The translations under genes and the position numbers were made by a program. Positions 1-5,849 of a DNA stretch of 7,138 bases are shown here, piece by piece. The notes below the pieces were generated by a model, which ran no database searches, was not told the DNA's origin, and saw only the letters and a program-made list of their open reading frames with translations. The DNA comes from Pseudomonadota bacterium (lineage in GTDB: Bacteria > Pseudomonadota > Gammaproteobacteria > Pseudomonadales > Azotimanducaceae), in assembly GCA_027621895.1 (NCBI GenBank), contig JAQCAK010000090.1:1-7138 (forward strand), given 5' to 3'. How positions within the stretch are numbered: position 1 is the first letter of the stretch; every line of letters begins with the position of its first letter.

Positions 1-1
1 G

Positions 2-637
2 GCAGATCAACAGGGAACTGACCAGCTGATGGCCAGGGTCGAGGCCTATGCCGCGCTGAATCCTGACAAGGTCAAGCTGGCTGCTCCGGATAAGGGGCTG
101 CCGGACCCGCTGGTCAGTGCTGAACCTGACCCGTCACTGTACAGGCCCCGTTCGGCCAACTTCGATGAAGTCACGCGTAACATGTTGCAGATACTGGCGC
201 GCCTGGCCCCGCAGGGGGCCATCGTGCTGCATGGCGTACCCCTGTCAGACTTTGTCAGGGCCGAGAAGAAAGAAAACGAATACAAGCTGTCGACTCAACG
301 GGTGGCGTACCTGATCTGCGATGCTGGAGACCTGGGCATTATCTGTGGCGTGCAGCACAGGGACCGCGGCTCCGAGATGTTTTCAGGGACGGATTTTATC
401 CGCACGGTGTTCGGCGATATCAACCGGCCACTGCTGGAGTTCCCCGTCAGCGCCGATATATCAGAGGCGGAGGTCAAGGATCAGCTGGACCCGGTGATTC
501 AGGCCAGCAGGGCATTGTCCTGTCCCGAGTGTGACGGTGACATGAAAATCAGGCGCGTCGCCCGGGGCAAGCACGCGGGGAATGATTTCTGGGTCTGCGA
601 TCGCTTTCCGGCCTGCCGCGGTGTTATCCGGGTGTAA
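2..637 (+). CDS. DUF2726-like protein with C-terminal topoisomerase-type zinc ribbon (5' end probably outside window)
   Basis: The frame is open from base 2, so the true start is probably upstream. The first in-window ATG is at 29 (202 residues from there), with only a distant AGGGA at 11-15, too far for a convincing ribosome site. Numbered from that ATG, residues about 43-160 resemble the DUF2726 domain: a helix (NMLQILARLA), a strand ending in PLSDFV, then VAYLICD, an HRDRGS segment and RPLLEFPVSADIS. Residues 165-202 form a C4 zinc ribbon (C165-P-E-C168, C190, C196, ending FPACRG) like the repeats at the C-terminus of bacterial topoisomerase I. The family is restriction-endonuclease-like by fold and of unknown function; nucleic-acid binding through the ribbon is an inference. 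The usual acidic ELD-type motif of better conserved DUF2726 members is not obvious here (CGVQHRD at that place), so catalysis is doubtful. It ends 3 bases before the end of the convergent plsC. Confidence 0.72.
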   Translation, partial: ADQQGTDQLMARVEAYAALNPDKVKLAAPDKGLPDPLVSAEPDPSLYRPRSANFDEVTRNMLQILARLAPQGAIVLHGVPLSDFVRAEKKENEYKLSTQRVAYLICDAGDLGIICGVQHRDRGSEMFSGTDFIRTVFGDINRPLLEFPVSADISEAEVKDQLDPVIQASRALSCPECDGDMKIRRVARGKHAGNDFWVCDRFPACRGVIRV

Positions 638-654
638 GCCTCAGGTCGGGCTTT
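636..654 (+). terminator. Weak candidate rho-independent terminator after the DUF2726-like gene
   Basis: AAGCC (636-640) pairs with GGCTT (649-653), with a possible extra T-G pair inside and a 6-8 base loop. The stem overlaps the TAA stop and is followed only by a very short T run (652-654 TTT, then C). A second, longer-range pair, CCGGGT 628-633 with ACCCGG 662-667, encloses it. The position between two convergent genes fits a terminator, but the T tract is poor, so this is only a candidate. Confidence 0.28.
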
Positions 655-1414
655 CAGAATTACCCGGTTCTGGCGGTTCCCGATCAAGATTTGCTTCAAT
701 CGTCTGCTGTACCCGGTCAGCCAGTTCCCTGGCGGTCAGATCTCTGAAGGTGTCTGGTTGCAGGGGCGGCAAAATACTGACACGCACGTGGGTCTCGCCA
801 TGGAAGTTCAGGCTGTTTTTCGGTACGGCGGTTCGTGAGCCGTTGATCACCAGTGGCAGGACAGGGCGATCCAGGCGTTTGGCGAGCACGAAAGCACCTT
901 CCTTGAACTGGCGCATCTGCCCGGTCTCCGAGCGCGTGCCTTCCGGGAACAGGTACACGGAGCTGCCCGCACTCAGGTGGTTTTCACAGGCCTGGTACAT
1001 GGTTTTGATGCTGCGACTGTTGCCCCGGCGCAGTTTGACGTAGCGATTGAGGGACATGTTCCAGCCGATGAGGGGGATGCGAAACAGTTCTGCCTTGGAA
1101 ACCCATTTGAAATGGATAAACAGCGTGAAAGCGACAAGAATATCCACCAGGGACTGGTGATTCGACACGATCACGTAGGTTTCATCGGGATCAATGTTTT
1201 CCCTGCCTTCGACCGAGACCCTCCAGGGTGGAAAAACCCAGATGTAGAGACTCGCCCAGAAGCAGGTAAATAGATGCAGGGCGCTGAGACGTCGGTCGAA
1301 AGGGAAGGTGACCAGCCATATCACCAGGGCGATCACAAAAAACACCGAAGACGTCAGAAAGATGAATGATATGTAGATAACGGCGATCAGCCGGTACCAG
1401 AGACTCTTTAGCAT
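641..1414 (-). CDS. plsC: 1-acyl-sn-glycerol-3-phosphate acyltransferase family protein (PlsC-like)
   Basis: The 257-residue protein belongs to the PlsC/LPLAT acyltransferase family, which transfers an acyl chain to lysophosphatidic acid (or a related lysolipid) at the inner membrane during phospholipid synthesis. An N-terminal hydrophobic stretch at about residues 8-36 should anchor it. The four family blocks are visible: the catalytic NHxxxxD motif (N85, H86, D91), the KAELFRIPLIG segment at 107-117, the FPEGTRS phosphate-binding motif at 156-162, and VLPLVINGS at 185-193. Length is typical. The start is the ATG at 1414-1412; no clear Shine-Dalgarno lies before it, and no in-frame start was found further upstream as far as about 1459. 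A good extended -10 lies about 30 bases upstream. The C-terminus (REPPEPGNSESPT) is a loose polar tail. Several paralogues occur in many gammaproteobacteria, so it may be an accessory acyltransferase and not the essential PlsC. Confidence 0.9.
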   Translation of the reverse strand: MLKSLWYRLIAVIYISFIFLTSSVFFVIALVIWLVTFPFDRRLSALHLFTCFWASLYIWVFPPWRVSVEGRENIDPDETYVIVSNHQSLVDILVAFTLFIHFKWVSKAELFRIPLIGWNMSLNRYVKLRRGNSRSIKTMYQACENHLSAGSSVYLFPEGTRSETGQMRQFKEGAFVLAKRLDRPVLPLVINGSRTAVPKNSLNFHGETHVRVSILPPLQPDTFRDLTARELADRVQQTIEANLDREPPEPGNSESPT

Positions 1415-1444
1415 ACTGGTGGAAGTGAGACGCTGTGATGGTAA

Positions 1445-1453
1445 ATTGTAGCA
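1445..1453 (-). promoter_or_regulatory. Extended -10 promoter candidate for plsC
   Basis: On the - strand the sequence reads TGC-TACAAT (hexamer at 1450-1445, TG at 1453-1452). This matches the extended -10 pattern TGnTATAAT with one mismatch in the hexamer. No good -35 is seen 16-18 bases upstream, which is usual for extended -10 promoters. Transcription would start near 1438, giving a leader of roughly 24 bases before the plsC ATG. Confidence 0.4.
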
Positions 1454-1476
1454 ACACTCACGGCCCGGGGCATTGA

Positions 1477-2139
1477 ATGCCGTTCAAATTACCAGAAGTT
1501 CGAGGACCCATCTTCCTGGAGTCGTTTCCAGTGGGTCCGCTGCAGTGTAACTGCGCGATTGTCGGAGACCCGCTGACAGGCAAGGCATTGATTGTCGACC
1601 CTGGTGGCGATGCGGATCGAATCATGGCGATCATTGAGGAAAACGGCTTCAATGTCGTTGCTGTGATTCACACCCATGCTCATTTGGACCATATCCTGGC
1701 CTCAGCGGAGATCCGGCGAAGAACCGGCGCACCGCTGATGGTCCACCAGGGTGATCGTTTCCTGTGGAATGCGCTTGAATCCCAGTGCACGCAGTTTGGT
1801 CTTGAATGCCCCGAAACCTGCGATCCGGATACCTGGCTTTCAGATGAGCAGCTGTTTGACTGCTGCGGGGGAGTCGCGCTGCATACACCAGGGCACACAC
1901 CGGGTTCCATGAGTTTCTGGTTCGAGTCCCATGACCTGCTGATCGCCGGCGATACGCTGTTCCAGATGGGCATCGGACGAACCGATATACCCGGCGGGGA
2001 CTTTACCCAGATTGAAACGTCAATTACGGAAAGGCTGTTCAGGCTGGCTGATGACGCGCTGGTCATCACGGGTCATGGCCCGTCCACATCGCTGGCGCTC
2101 GAGAAACAGGCGAACCCCTTTTTTGGCGGCATCTCCTGA
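1477..2139 (+). CDS. gloC: Glyoxalase II-like metallo-beta-lactamase-fold hydrolase (GloC/YcbL type)
   Basis: The 220-residue cytoplasmic protein has the complete binuclear metal site of the metallo-beta-lactamase fold: THAHLDH at 66-72 (H67, H69, D71, H72), H140 in TPGHTPGS, D159 in AGDT and H200 in TGHGPST. It resembles E. coli YcbL (GloC) along its length: an early PxxxNC segment (PLQCNCAIVGD), DPGGDAD at 41-47, MGIGRTDIPGGD, and a C-terminal NPFF. YcbL-type enzymes hydrolyse S-D-lactoylglutathione and related thioesters; they lack the separate C-terminal helical domain of classical GloB. The ATG at 1477 is preceded by a GGGG run at 1467-1470, a weak ribosome site at acceptable spacing. 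It is divergent from plsC. The next gene begins 52 bases downstream with no terminator between, so read-through into the TRAP operon is possible. Substrate is inferred from family similarity only. Confidence 0.85.
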   Translation: MPFKLPEVRGPIFLESFPVGPLQCNCAIVGDPLTGKALIVDPGGDADRIMAIIEENGFNVVAVIHTHAHLDHILASAEIRRRTGAPLMVHQGDRFLWNALESQCTQFGLECPETCDPDTWLSDEQLFDCCGGVALHTPGHTPGSMSFWFESHDLLIAGDTLFQMGIGRTDIPGGDFTQIETSITERLFRLADDALVITGHGPSTSLALEKQANPFFGGIS

Positions 2140-2174
2140 AACCGGCTAAACTTCATACCTTGTTGAAAGCGACC

Positions 2175-2191
2175 TCCTGGAAGGAAACTTA
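2175..2191 (+). promoter_or_regulatory. Ribosome binding site of tatT, with a possible small hairpin
   Basis: AAGGA at 2181-2185 lies 6 bases before the ATG at 2192, a strong site that fixes the tatT start. Directly upstream, TCCT (2175-2178) can fold onto AGGA (2182-2185) with a GGA loop. This 4-bp hairpin would cover the ribosome site, but it is weak and probably without effect. Confidence 0.5.
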
Positions 2192-3034
2192 ATGCTCAAG
2201 TACGCGGGAATCCTGGTGCTGTGCCTGACGCTGGGTGGATGCAGCAATCTTGTGTCCAACCTGACCTCGCAAATGGCTGATGACCTGGCCGCCAGCATTA
2301 TGAACAGCAATGATGTGGATACGGTGCGGGAGGCTGTGCCTGCCTACCTGCTGCTGGTTGACAGTTTTCTTCGCAGCAGCCCGGATTCCGTCTCGCTGTT
2401 GCTGGCCGCCTCGAACCTCAATGGTTCGTTCAGTGTCCTGGTTGATGATCCGGAAAGAGTCAGTCTGTTGGCAGACAAGTCACTTGCCTACGCGCTGCAG
2501 GCGGCCTGTGCGTCAAAATCACCGCTCTGCGACGCCAGGTCCCAGCGCTTCAAGGTGCTTGAAGCCTCACTCGCGAAACTCGACAAAAAGGATCTGCCAG
2601 TTGCCTACGGGCTGGCGGTGGCCTGGGTTGGCTGGATTCAGGCCAACAGCAGTGACTGGGCTGCCATTGGCGAGCTGGGCAAGGCAAAAGCCGTGATGGC
2701 CAGGGTTCTCGAGCTTGATGAAGCCTACGAAAGCGGCGCTGCCCACCTGTACATGGGTGGCATGGAAACCCTGTTGCCTGCGAGTATGGGCGGTAGACCC
2801 GAAGAGGGCAGAGCGCATTTCGAGAGAGCCATAGAGATCAACGAGGCGTATCTCATGACAAAGGTCATCTTTGCCGAGCAGTATGCCCGTTTGATGTTTG
2901 ACCAGGCCCTGCACGACCGCCTGCTTCAGGCAGTGCTGGCAGCGGATCCCGAGGCCGATGGGATGACACTGACCAACAAGATCGCCCAGGCGCGGGCCAG
3001 TGAATTGCTGGCGGGTTCAAATGATTATTTTTAG
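2192..3034 (+). CDS. tatT: TRAP transporter TatT-component lipoprotein
   Basis: The 280-residue protein starts with a lipoprotein signal: a short charged head, a hydrophobic core and the lipobox L14-G-G-C17. Ser at position +2 after the Cys predicts outer-membrane sorting, so the protein should face the periplasm from that membrane. The rest is alpha-helical with TPR-like repeats. The segment from about 184 to 250 (HLYMGGMETLL, then GGRPEEGRAHFERAIEINEAY and VIFAEQYARL) matches the TatT family known from Treponema pallidum Tp0956. There TatT forms a trimer that binds the TRAP solute-binding protein, probably to pass ligand to it. Two Cys (107 and 113) could form a disulfide. The next gene follows with no gap (stop at 3032-3034, next ribosome site at 3033), and it encodes the DctP-type partner, which strongly supports the call. 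The detailed role is inferred from Tp0956. Confidence 0.87.
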   Translation: MLKYAGILVLCLTLGGCSNLVSNLTSQMADDLAASIMNSNDVDTVREAVPAYLLLVDSFLRSSPDSVSLLLAASNLNGSFSVLVDDPERVSLLADKSLAYALQAACASKSPLCDARSQRFKVLEASLAKLDKKDLPVAYGLAVAWVGWIQANSSDWAAIGELGKAKAVMARVLELDEAYESGAAHLYMGGMETLLPASMGGRPEEGRAHFERAIEINEAYLMTKVIFAEQYARLMFDQALHDRLLQAVLAADPEADGMTLTNKIAQARASELLAGSNDYF

Positions 3035-3041
3035 GAGTCAT
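3033..3041 (+). promoter_or_regulatory. Ribosome binding site that decides the dctP start
   Basis: AGGAG at 3033-3037 overlaps the tatT stop codon (TAG 3032-3034) and is 4 bases before the ATG at 3042. It selects 3042 over the in-frame ATGs at 3000 and 3021, which would add 14 or 7 residues before a clean signal peptide. The overlap suggests translational coupling of tatT and dctP. Confidence 0.7.
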
Positions 3042-4064
3042 ATGTACAAGACACTGTTCTCAACCAGTCTGCTGCTGGTTCTTTTAACTGGCTGGACCGG
3101 CGCCCAGGGGGCAACTTACAAGCTTGCAACGGTTTCACCGGACGGTCTTTCATGGATGCAGAAGTTGCGCAGCTCAGTGAAACAGATTGATACGCTGACC
3201 GATGGCCGTGTGCAATTCAAGATATATCCCGGCGGTGTCCAGGGCGACGATGCGACGGTACTGCGAAAAATGCGCATCGGTCAGCTTCACGGAGGCGTGG
3301 TCGCGGCAGGTTCGCTGACCCGCTTTTATCCCGACCTGCAGATTTACAACCTGCCGTTGCAGTTTCACGACTATGATGAGGTAGACCATATCCGGGCTGA
3401 TATGGACGGGATGATTTCCAGGGGACTGGAAGACAGCGGTATTGTCACCTTTACCTTCACGGAAACGGGTTTTGCCTACCTGATGTCCCAGACCCCGGTG
3501 ACAACCGTTGAACAACTGGCTAACCTCAAGCCGTGGATTCCCGATGGCGACCCGATCGCTGCCGAACTGGTGAAAGCTTTCGGGGTCAGTCCCATTCCGT
3601 TGAATATTACCGATGTCCTGGCAGGGCTGCAGACAGGCCTGATCAATGCGATCGTAGCGCCGCCCACTGTTGCCCTGGCGCTGCAGTGGCACAACCATGT
3701 GGAATACATGACTGACCTGCCGCTGGTTTACATCTACTCCATGATGGCGATGGATCGCAAAGCCTATCAGCGCATCGACGAAAGCGACCGCGAGATCGTT
3801 CAGGCAGTGCTGGACAAGCTCTTCAAAGAGGTGGGCGAGGAAACACGGCTCGACAACGAGAAAGCGATGCAGGCCATGTCCTCGGTCGGTATCGAAAAGG
3901 TAGAGATACCGCCATCCGCGTTGCCCGATTGGCAGCGGGTCGCGGATGAGTCTATCGAGGCGCTTATCGAGTCGGGTGAAATATCCCCGGAATCGGTTGA
4001 ACTTTACCTGGCTAACCTGCAGAAGTACCGGGCCGGAGATACTGGCGATACGGGTTCAGATTGA
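3042..4064 (+). CDS. dctP: TRAP transporter periplasmic solute-binding protein, DctP family (TatT-associated, TatP-like)
   Basis: The 340-residue protein captures the solute in the periplasm and delivers it to the DctQM membrane pair. From the chosen ATG it has a Sec signal peptide with a hydrophobic core at about residues 5-18 and likely cleavage after AQG (residue 23). The mature part follows the DctP family: LATVSPDGLSWM, GRVQFKIYPGGVQGDDATVLRKMRIGQLHGG, FYPDLQIYNLPLQF, and the hinge region VEQLANLKPWIPDGDPIAAELVKAFG followed by TDVLAGLQTGLINAI. In carboxylate-binding members the segment after the hinge reads like K-x-R-V-P, and the Arg clamps the substrate carboxylate. Here the matching position is Trp165 (K163-P-W-I-P167), and the usual Asp of GxxDG is Asn202. 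The ligand is therefore probably not a simple carboxylate. The polar C-terminal tail GDTGDTGSD is encoded by a small in-frame duplication. The stop codon lies inside a strong hairpin. Confidence 0.9.
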   Translation: MYKTLFSTSLLLVLLTGWTGAQGATYKLATVSPDGLSWMQKLRSSVKQIDTLTDGRVQFKIYPGGVQGDDATVLRKMRIGQLHGGVVAAGSLTRFYPDLQIYNLPLQFHDYDEVDHIRADMDGMISRGLEDSGIVTFTFTETGFAYLMSQTPVTTVEQLANLKPWIPDGDPIAAELVKAFGVSPIPLNITDVLAGLQTGLINAIVAPPTVALALQWHNHVEYMTDLPLVYIYSMMAMDRKAYQRIDESDREIVQAVLDKLFKEVGEETRLDNEKAMQAMSSVGIEKVEIPPSALPDWQRVADESIEALIESGEISPESVELYLANLQKYRAGDTGDTGSD

Positions 4065-4072
4065 ACCCGTAT
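4048..4072 (+). repeat. Perfect 11-bp inverted repeat (hairpin) on the dctP-dctQ junction
   Basis: ATACGGGTTCA (4048-4058) and TGAACCCGTAT (4062-4072) are perfect reverse complements around a 3-base loop (GAT). The stem can be extended by a G-T pair (4047/4073) and, past a bulged C, by two further G-C pairs. The dctP stop codon (TGA 4062-4064) is the first part of the right arm, and the arm ends 5 bases before the dctQ ATG at 4078. No T run follows, so it is not a classical terminator. By analogy with hairpins between binding-protein and membrane genes in other transport operons, it may protect the upstream mRNA from 3' decay and lower dctQM expression. That role is inferred. Confidence 0.8.
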
Positions 4073-4077
4073 TCCGG

Positions 4078-4548
4078 ATGAATCCCTTACGCAAACTGTT
4101 GTCACTGGTTCACTGGCTGGAGGACAGCATGCTGGTGCTGGCGCTGGTCAGCATGCTGGTGATGGCAATGCTGCAGATTGTTCTGCGGAATTTTTTTGAC
4201 AGCGGATTTCTCTGGGCTGAGACATTTCTTCGTATCCTGGTGCTCTGGGTTGCGATGCTCGGGGCGATGGTCGCGACCCGGGAGAAGAATCACATCAGCA
4301 TCGATCTGCTGTCGCGGAACCTGCACTCAAAGTGGCTGCTGCCCATCGAGCTGCTGACCTCCTCTGCTTCCATGAGCCTCTGCTTTACGGCGGCATGGTT
4401 CTCTGTTGAGTACATCCAGTACGAATACCAGGATGGCACCATCGCGTTTGCCAGTGTGCCGGTGTGGTTGTGCCAGAGCATCATACCCGTGGGTTTTGTA
4501 GTGATGGGATTGCGCTTTTGCTGGTATCCCTTCAGGAAAGCTGCCTGA
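4078..4548 (+). CDS. dctQ: TRAP transporter small permease subunit DctQ
   Basis: The 156-residue protein is the four-helix small membrane subunit that pairs with DctM and helps dock the loaded binding protein. Hydrophobic segments lie at about residues 17-37, 49-67, 88-110 and 131-149. The family signature after helix 2 is present (ATREKNHISIDLL, residues 66-78), as is the SxxVPVW segment before helix 4. The longest open frame reaches back to 3946, but that adds 44 residues lying antiparallel to no known domain and overlapping dctP out of frame. The ATG at 4078, 13 bases after the dctP stop, gives the normal length and the usual MNPLRKLLSLVHWLED start. No clear Shine-Dalgarno is visible (TATTCCGG precedes the ATG), and the hairpin covers this region, so initiation probably depends on ribosomes finishing dctP. 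The stop overlaps the dctM start (TGATG). Confidence 0.88.
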   Translation: MNPLRKLLSLVHWLEDSMLVLALVSMLVMAMLQIVLRNFFDSGFLWAETFLRILVLWVAMLGAMVATREKNHISIDLLSRNLHSKWLLPIELLTSSASMSLCFTAAWFSVEYIQYEYQDGTIAFASVPVWLCQSIIPVGFVVMGLRFCWYPFRKAA

Positions 4549-5831
4549 TGGGCCTGATCGGCTCTGTCGTCGTTGCGATATTTGCGCTGCTGGGGACGCC
4601 GCTGTTCATCGCGATTCTCGCCGCGGCGATGCTCGGGATTTATCTGTCAGATATTCCCCTGACTGTCATTCCCATCGAGATCTACAGGCTGGTGGACACG
4701 CCCCTGCTGCTGGCCCTGCCGCTGTTCACGTTTGCCGGTTACATACTGGCGGAAAGTCGGTTGTCGACCCGGCTCGTCAGGCTGACCCAGGCGTTCCTCG
4801 GCTGGTTGCCGGGGGGGCTTGCGATCGTTGCCTATATTACCTGCGCCTTTTTCACGGCTTTCACCGGGGCGTCCGGTGTCACCATTGTTGCCGTGGGTGC
4901 GCTGCTGTTTCCGGCACTGGTTGAGGCCGGCTACCGGGAGCGGTTCTCCCTTGGCCTGGTGACGACTTCAGGCAGTCTTGGGCTGCTGCTTGCGCCATCC
5001 CTGCCGCTGATCCTCTATGGCGTGATCGTGCAGCAGATGGACCTGGAAAATCCGTTCACGATACGCGAACTGTTCATTGCCGGCATCGTACCGGCAATAC
5101 TGATGATTTTCCTGCTGACGATCTACAGCATCTGGACGACCCGGGGCAGGGCGCTGGAGCAGCATGCTTTCAGCCGCTCGGAAGCCCTGCAGACCGTGCT
5201 GGATATGAAATGGGAACTGCCACTCCCGATTATTGTGCTGGGCGGGATCTACTCGGGATTCTTTGCTGTCTCAGAGGCAGCGGCGGTCACCGCTTTCTAC
5301 GTGGTGATCGTGGAGGTCCTGATCCACCGCGAGGTTCCTGTTCGGCAATTACCCCGGGTTATTCGTGAAGCCATGGTGATGGTCGGGGGTATTCTGCTGA
5401 TTCTCGGGGTCTCGCTGGCTTTTACCAACTTCCTGGTTGATGCAGAGGTCCCGCAGAAGCTGTTTGACTGGATCAGCCTTTATATCGAAAGCAAGTTTAC
5501 CTTCCTTATTCTGCTGAATCTGATATTGCTGGCGCTGGGAGCGATCCTGGATATTTTCTCTGCACTCGTCATCATGATTCCGCTGATCGTGCCGCTGGCA
5601 TTGCGTTTTGGTGTTGATCCGGTGCACCTGGGTATTATCTTTCTGGCGAACATGCAGATCGGTTACTTCACGCCACCGATCGGCATGAACCTGTTCATCG
5701 CCAGTTACCGGTTCCGCAGACCGATCGGGGAACTCTACCGGGCGACGATCCCCTTTATGTTTGTGTTATTGTTTGCGCTTGTTCTGATTACCTACATCCC
5801 GGAGCTGAGCCTCTTTTTCCTGGATCGGTAG
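4548..5831 (+). CDS. dctM: TRAP transporter large permease subunit DctM
   Basis: The 427-residue protein is the ion-coupled transport subunit, with about a dozen hydrophobic segments. Family landmarks in order are LPLFTFAGYILAESRLS (58-73), WLPGGLAIV (86-94), FTGASGVT (105-112), EAGYRERF (126-133), LLAPSLPLILYG (147-158), LFIAGIVPAIL (175-185), GIYSGFFAVSEAAAVTAFY (233-251) and the strongly conserved FTPPIGMNLF (374-383). Two usually conserved motifs differ: the common IPPS reads LAPS, and the common TPTEA reads AVSEA. The start is the ATG at 4548, overlapping the dctQ stop by one base, with AGGA at 4533-4536 upstream. The longer open frame from 4464 would add 28 polar residues inside dctQ and is rejected. 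The overlap implies translational coupling with dctQ. Length and motif order are normal for DctM. Confidence 0.92.
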   Translation: MGLIGSVVVAIFALLGTPLFIAILAAAMLGIYLSDIPLTVIPIEIYRLVDTPLLLALPLFTFAGYILAESRLSTRLVRLTQAFLGWLPGGLAIVAYITCAFFTAFTGASGVTIVAVGALLFPALVEAGYRERFSLGLVTTSGSLGLLLAPSLPLILYGVIVQQMDLENPFTIRELFIAGIVPAILMIFLLTIYSIWTTRGRALEQHAFSRSEALQTVLDMKWELPLPIIVLGGIYSGFFAVSEAAAVTAFYVVIVEVLIHREVPVRQLPRVIREAMVMVGGILLILGVSLAFTNFLVDAEVPQKLFDWISLYIESKFTFLILLNLILLALGAILDIFSALVIMIPLIVPLALRFGVDPVHLGIIFLANMQIGYFTPPIGMNLFIASYRFRRPIGELYRATIPFMFVLLFALVLITYIPELSLFFLDR

Positions 5832-5849
5832 ACAGCGGCGATTCAGGTA

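Noticed and set aside
582..1043. 153-codon open frame on the + strand opposite plsC
   Set aside because: It lies antisense to a clearly conserved acyltransferase, starts inside the DUF2726-like gene, and its peptide is Arg/Ser-rich with no recognisable domain.
1425..1461. GTGAG/CTCAC inverted repeat in the plsC-gloC divergent region, considered as an operator
   Set aside because: The arms are only 5 bp with a 27-base spacer, which is expected by chance; no known regulator site is recognised.
1680..2069. 129-codon open frame on the - strand opposite gloC
   Set aside because: It is Ser/Pro-rich and mirrors the metal-site codons of the real hydrolase gene; no domain is seen.
2140..2191. Promoter before tatT (TTGAAA at 2163-2168 considered as a -35)
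   Set aside because: No matching -10 lies at the right distance before the ATG, so a promoter cannot be supported from sequence alone.
3174..3698. 174-codon open frame on the - strand opposite dctP
   Set aside because: It is antisense to a conserved binding-protein gene; its composition is that of an opposite-strand shadow, with no domain or ribosome site.
3946..4077. Upstream 44-residue extension of dctQ
   Set aside because: It overlaps dctP out of frame, is rich in Arg/Ser/Thr, and would put a non-family N-terminus ahead of a normal DctQ start at 4078.
4464..4547. Upstream 28-residue extension of dctM
   Set aside because: It lies inside dctQ in another frame; the TGATG overlap at 4546-4550 gives the typical DctM start.
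5676..5728. Two copies of the palindrome CCGATCGG in dctM
   Set aside because: Both arise from similar codons (PPIG and RPIG); there are only two copies, with no further repeat structure.
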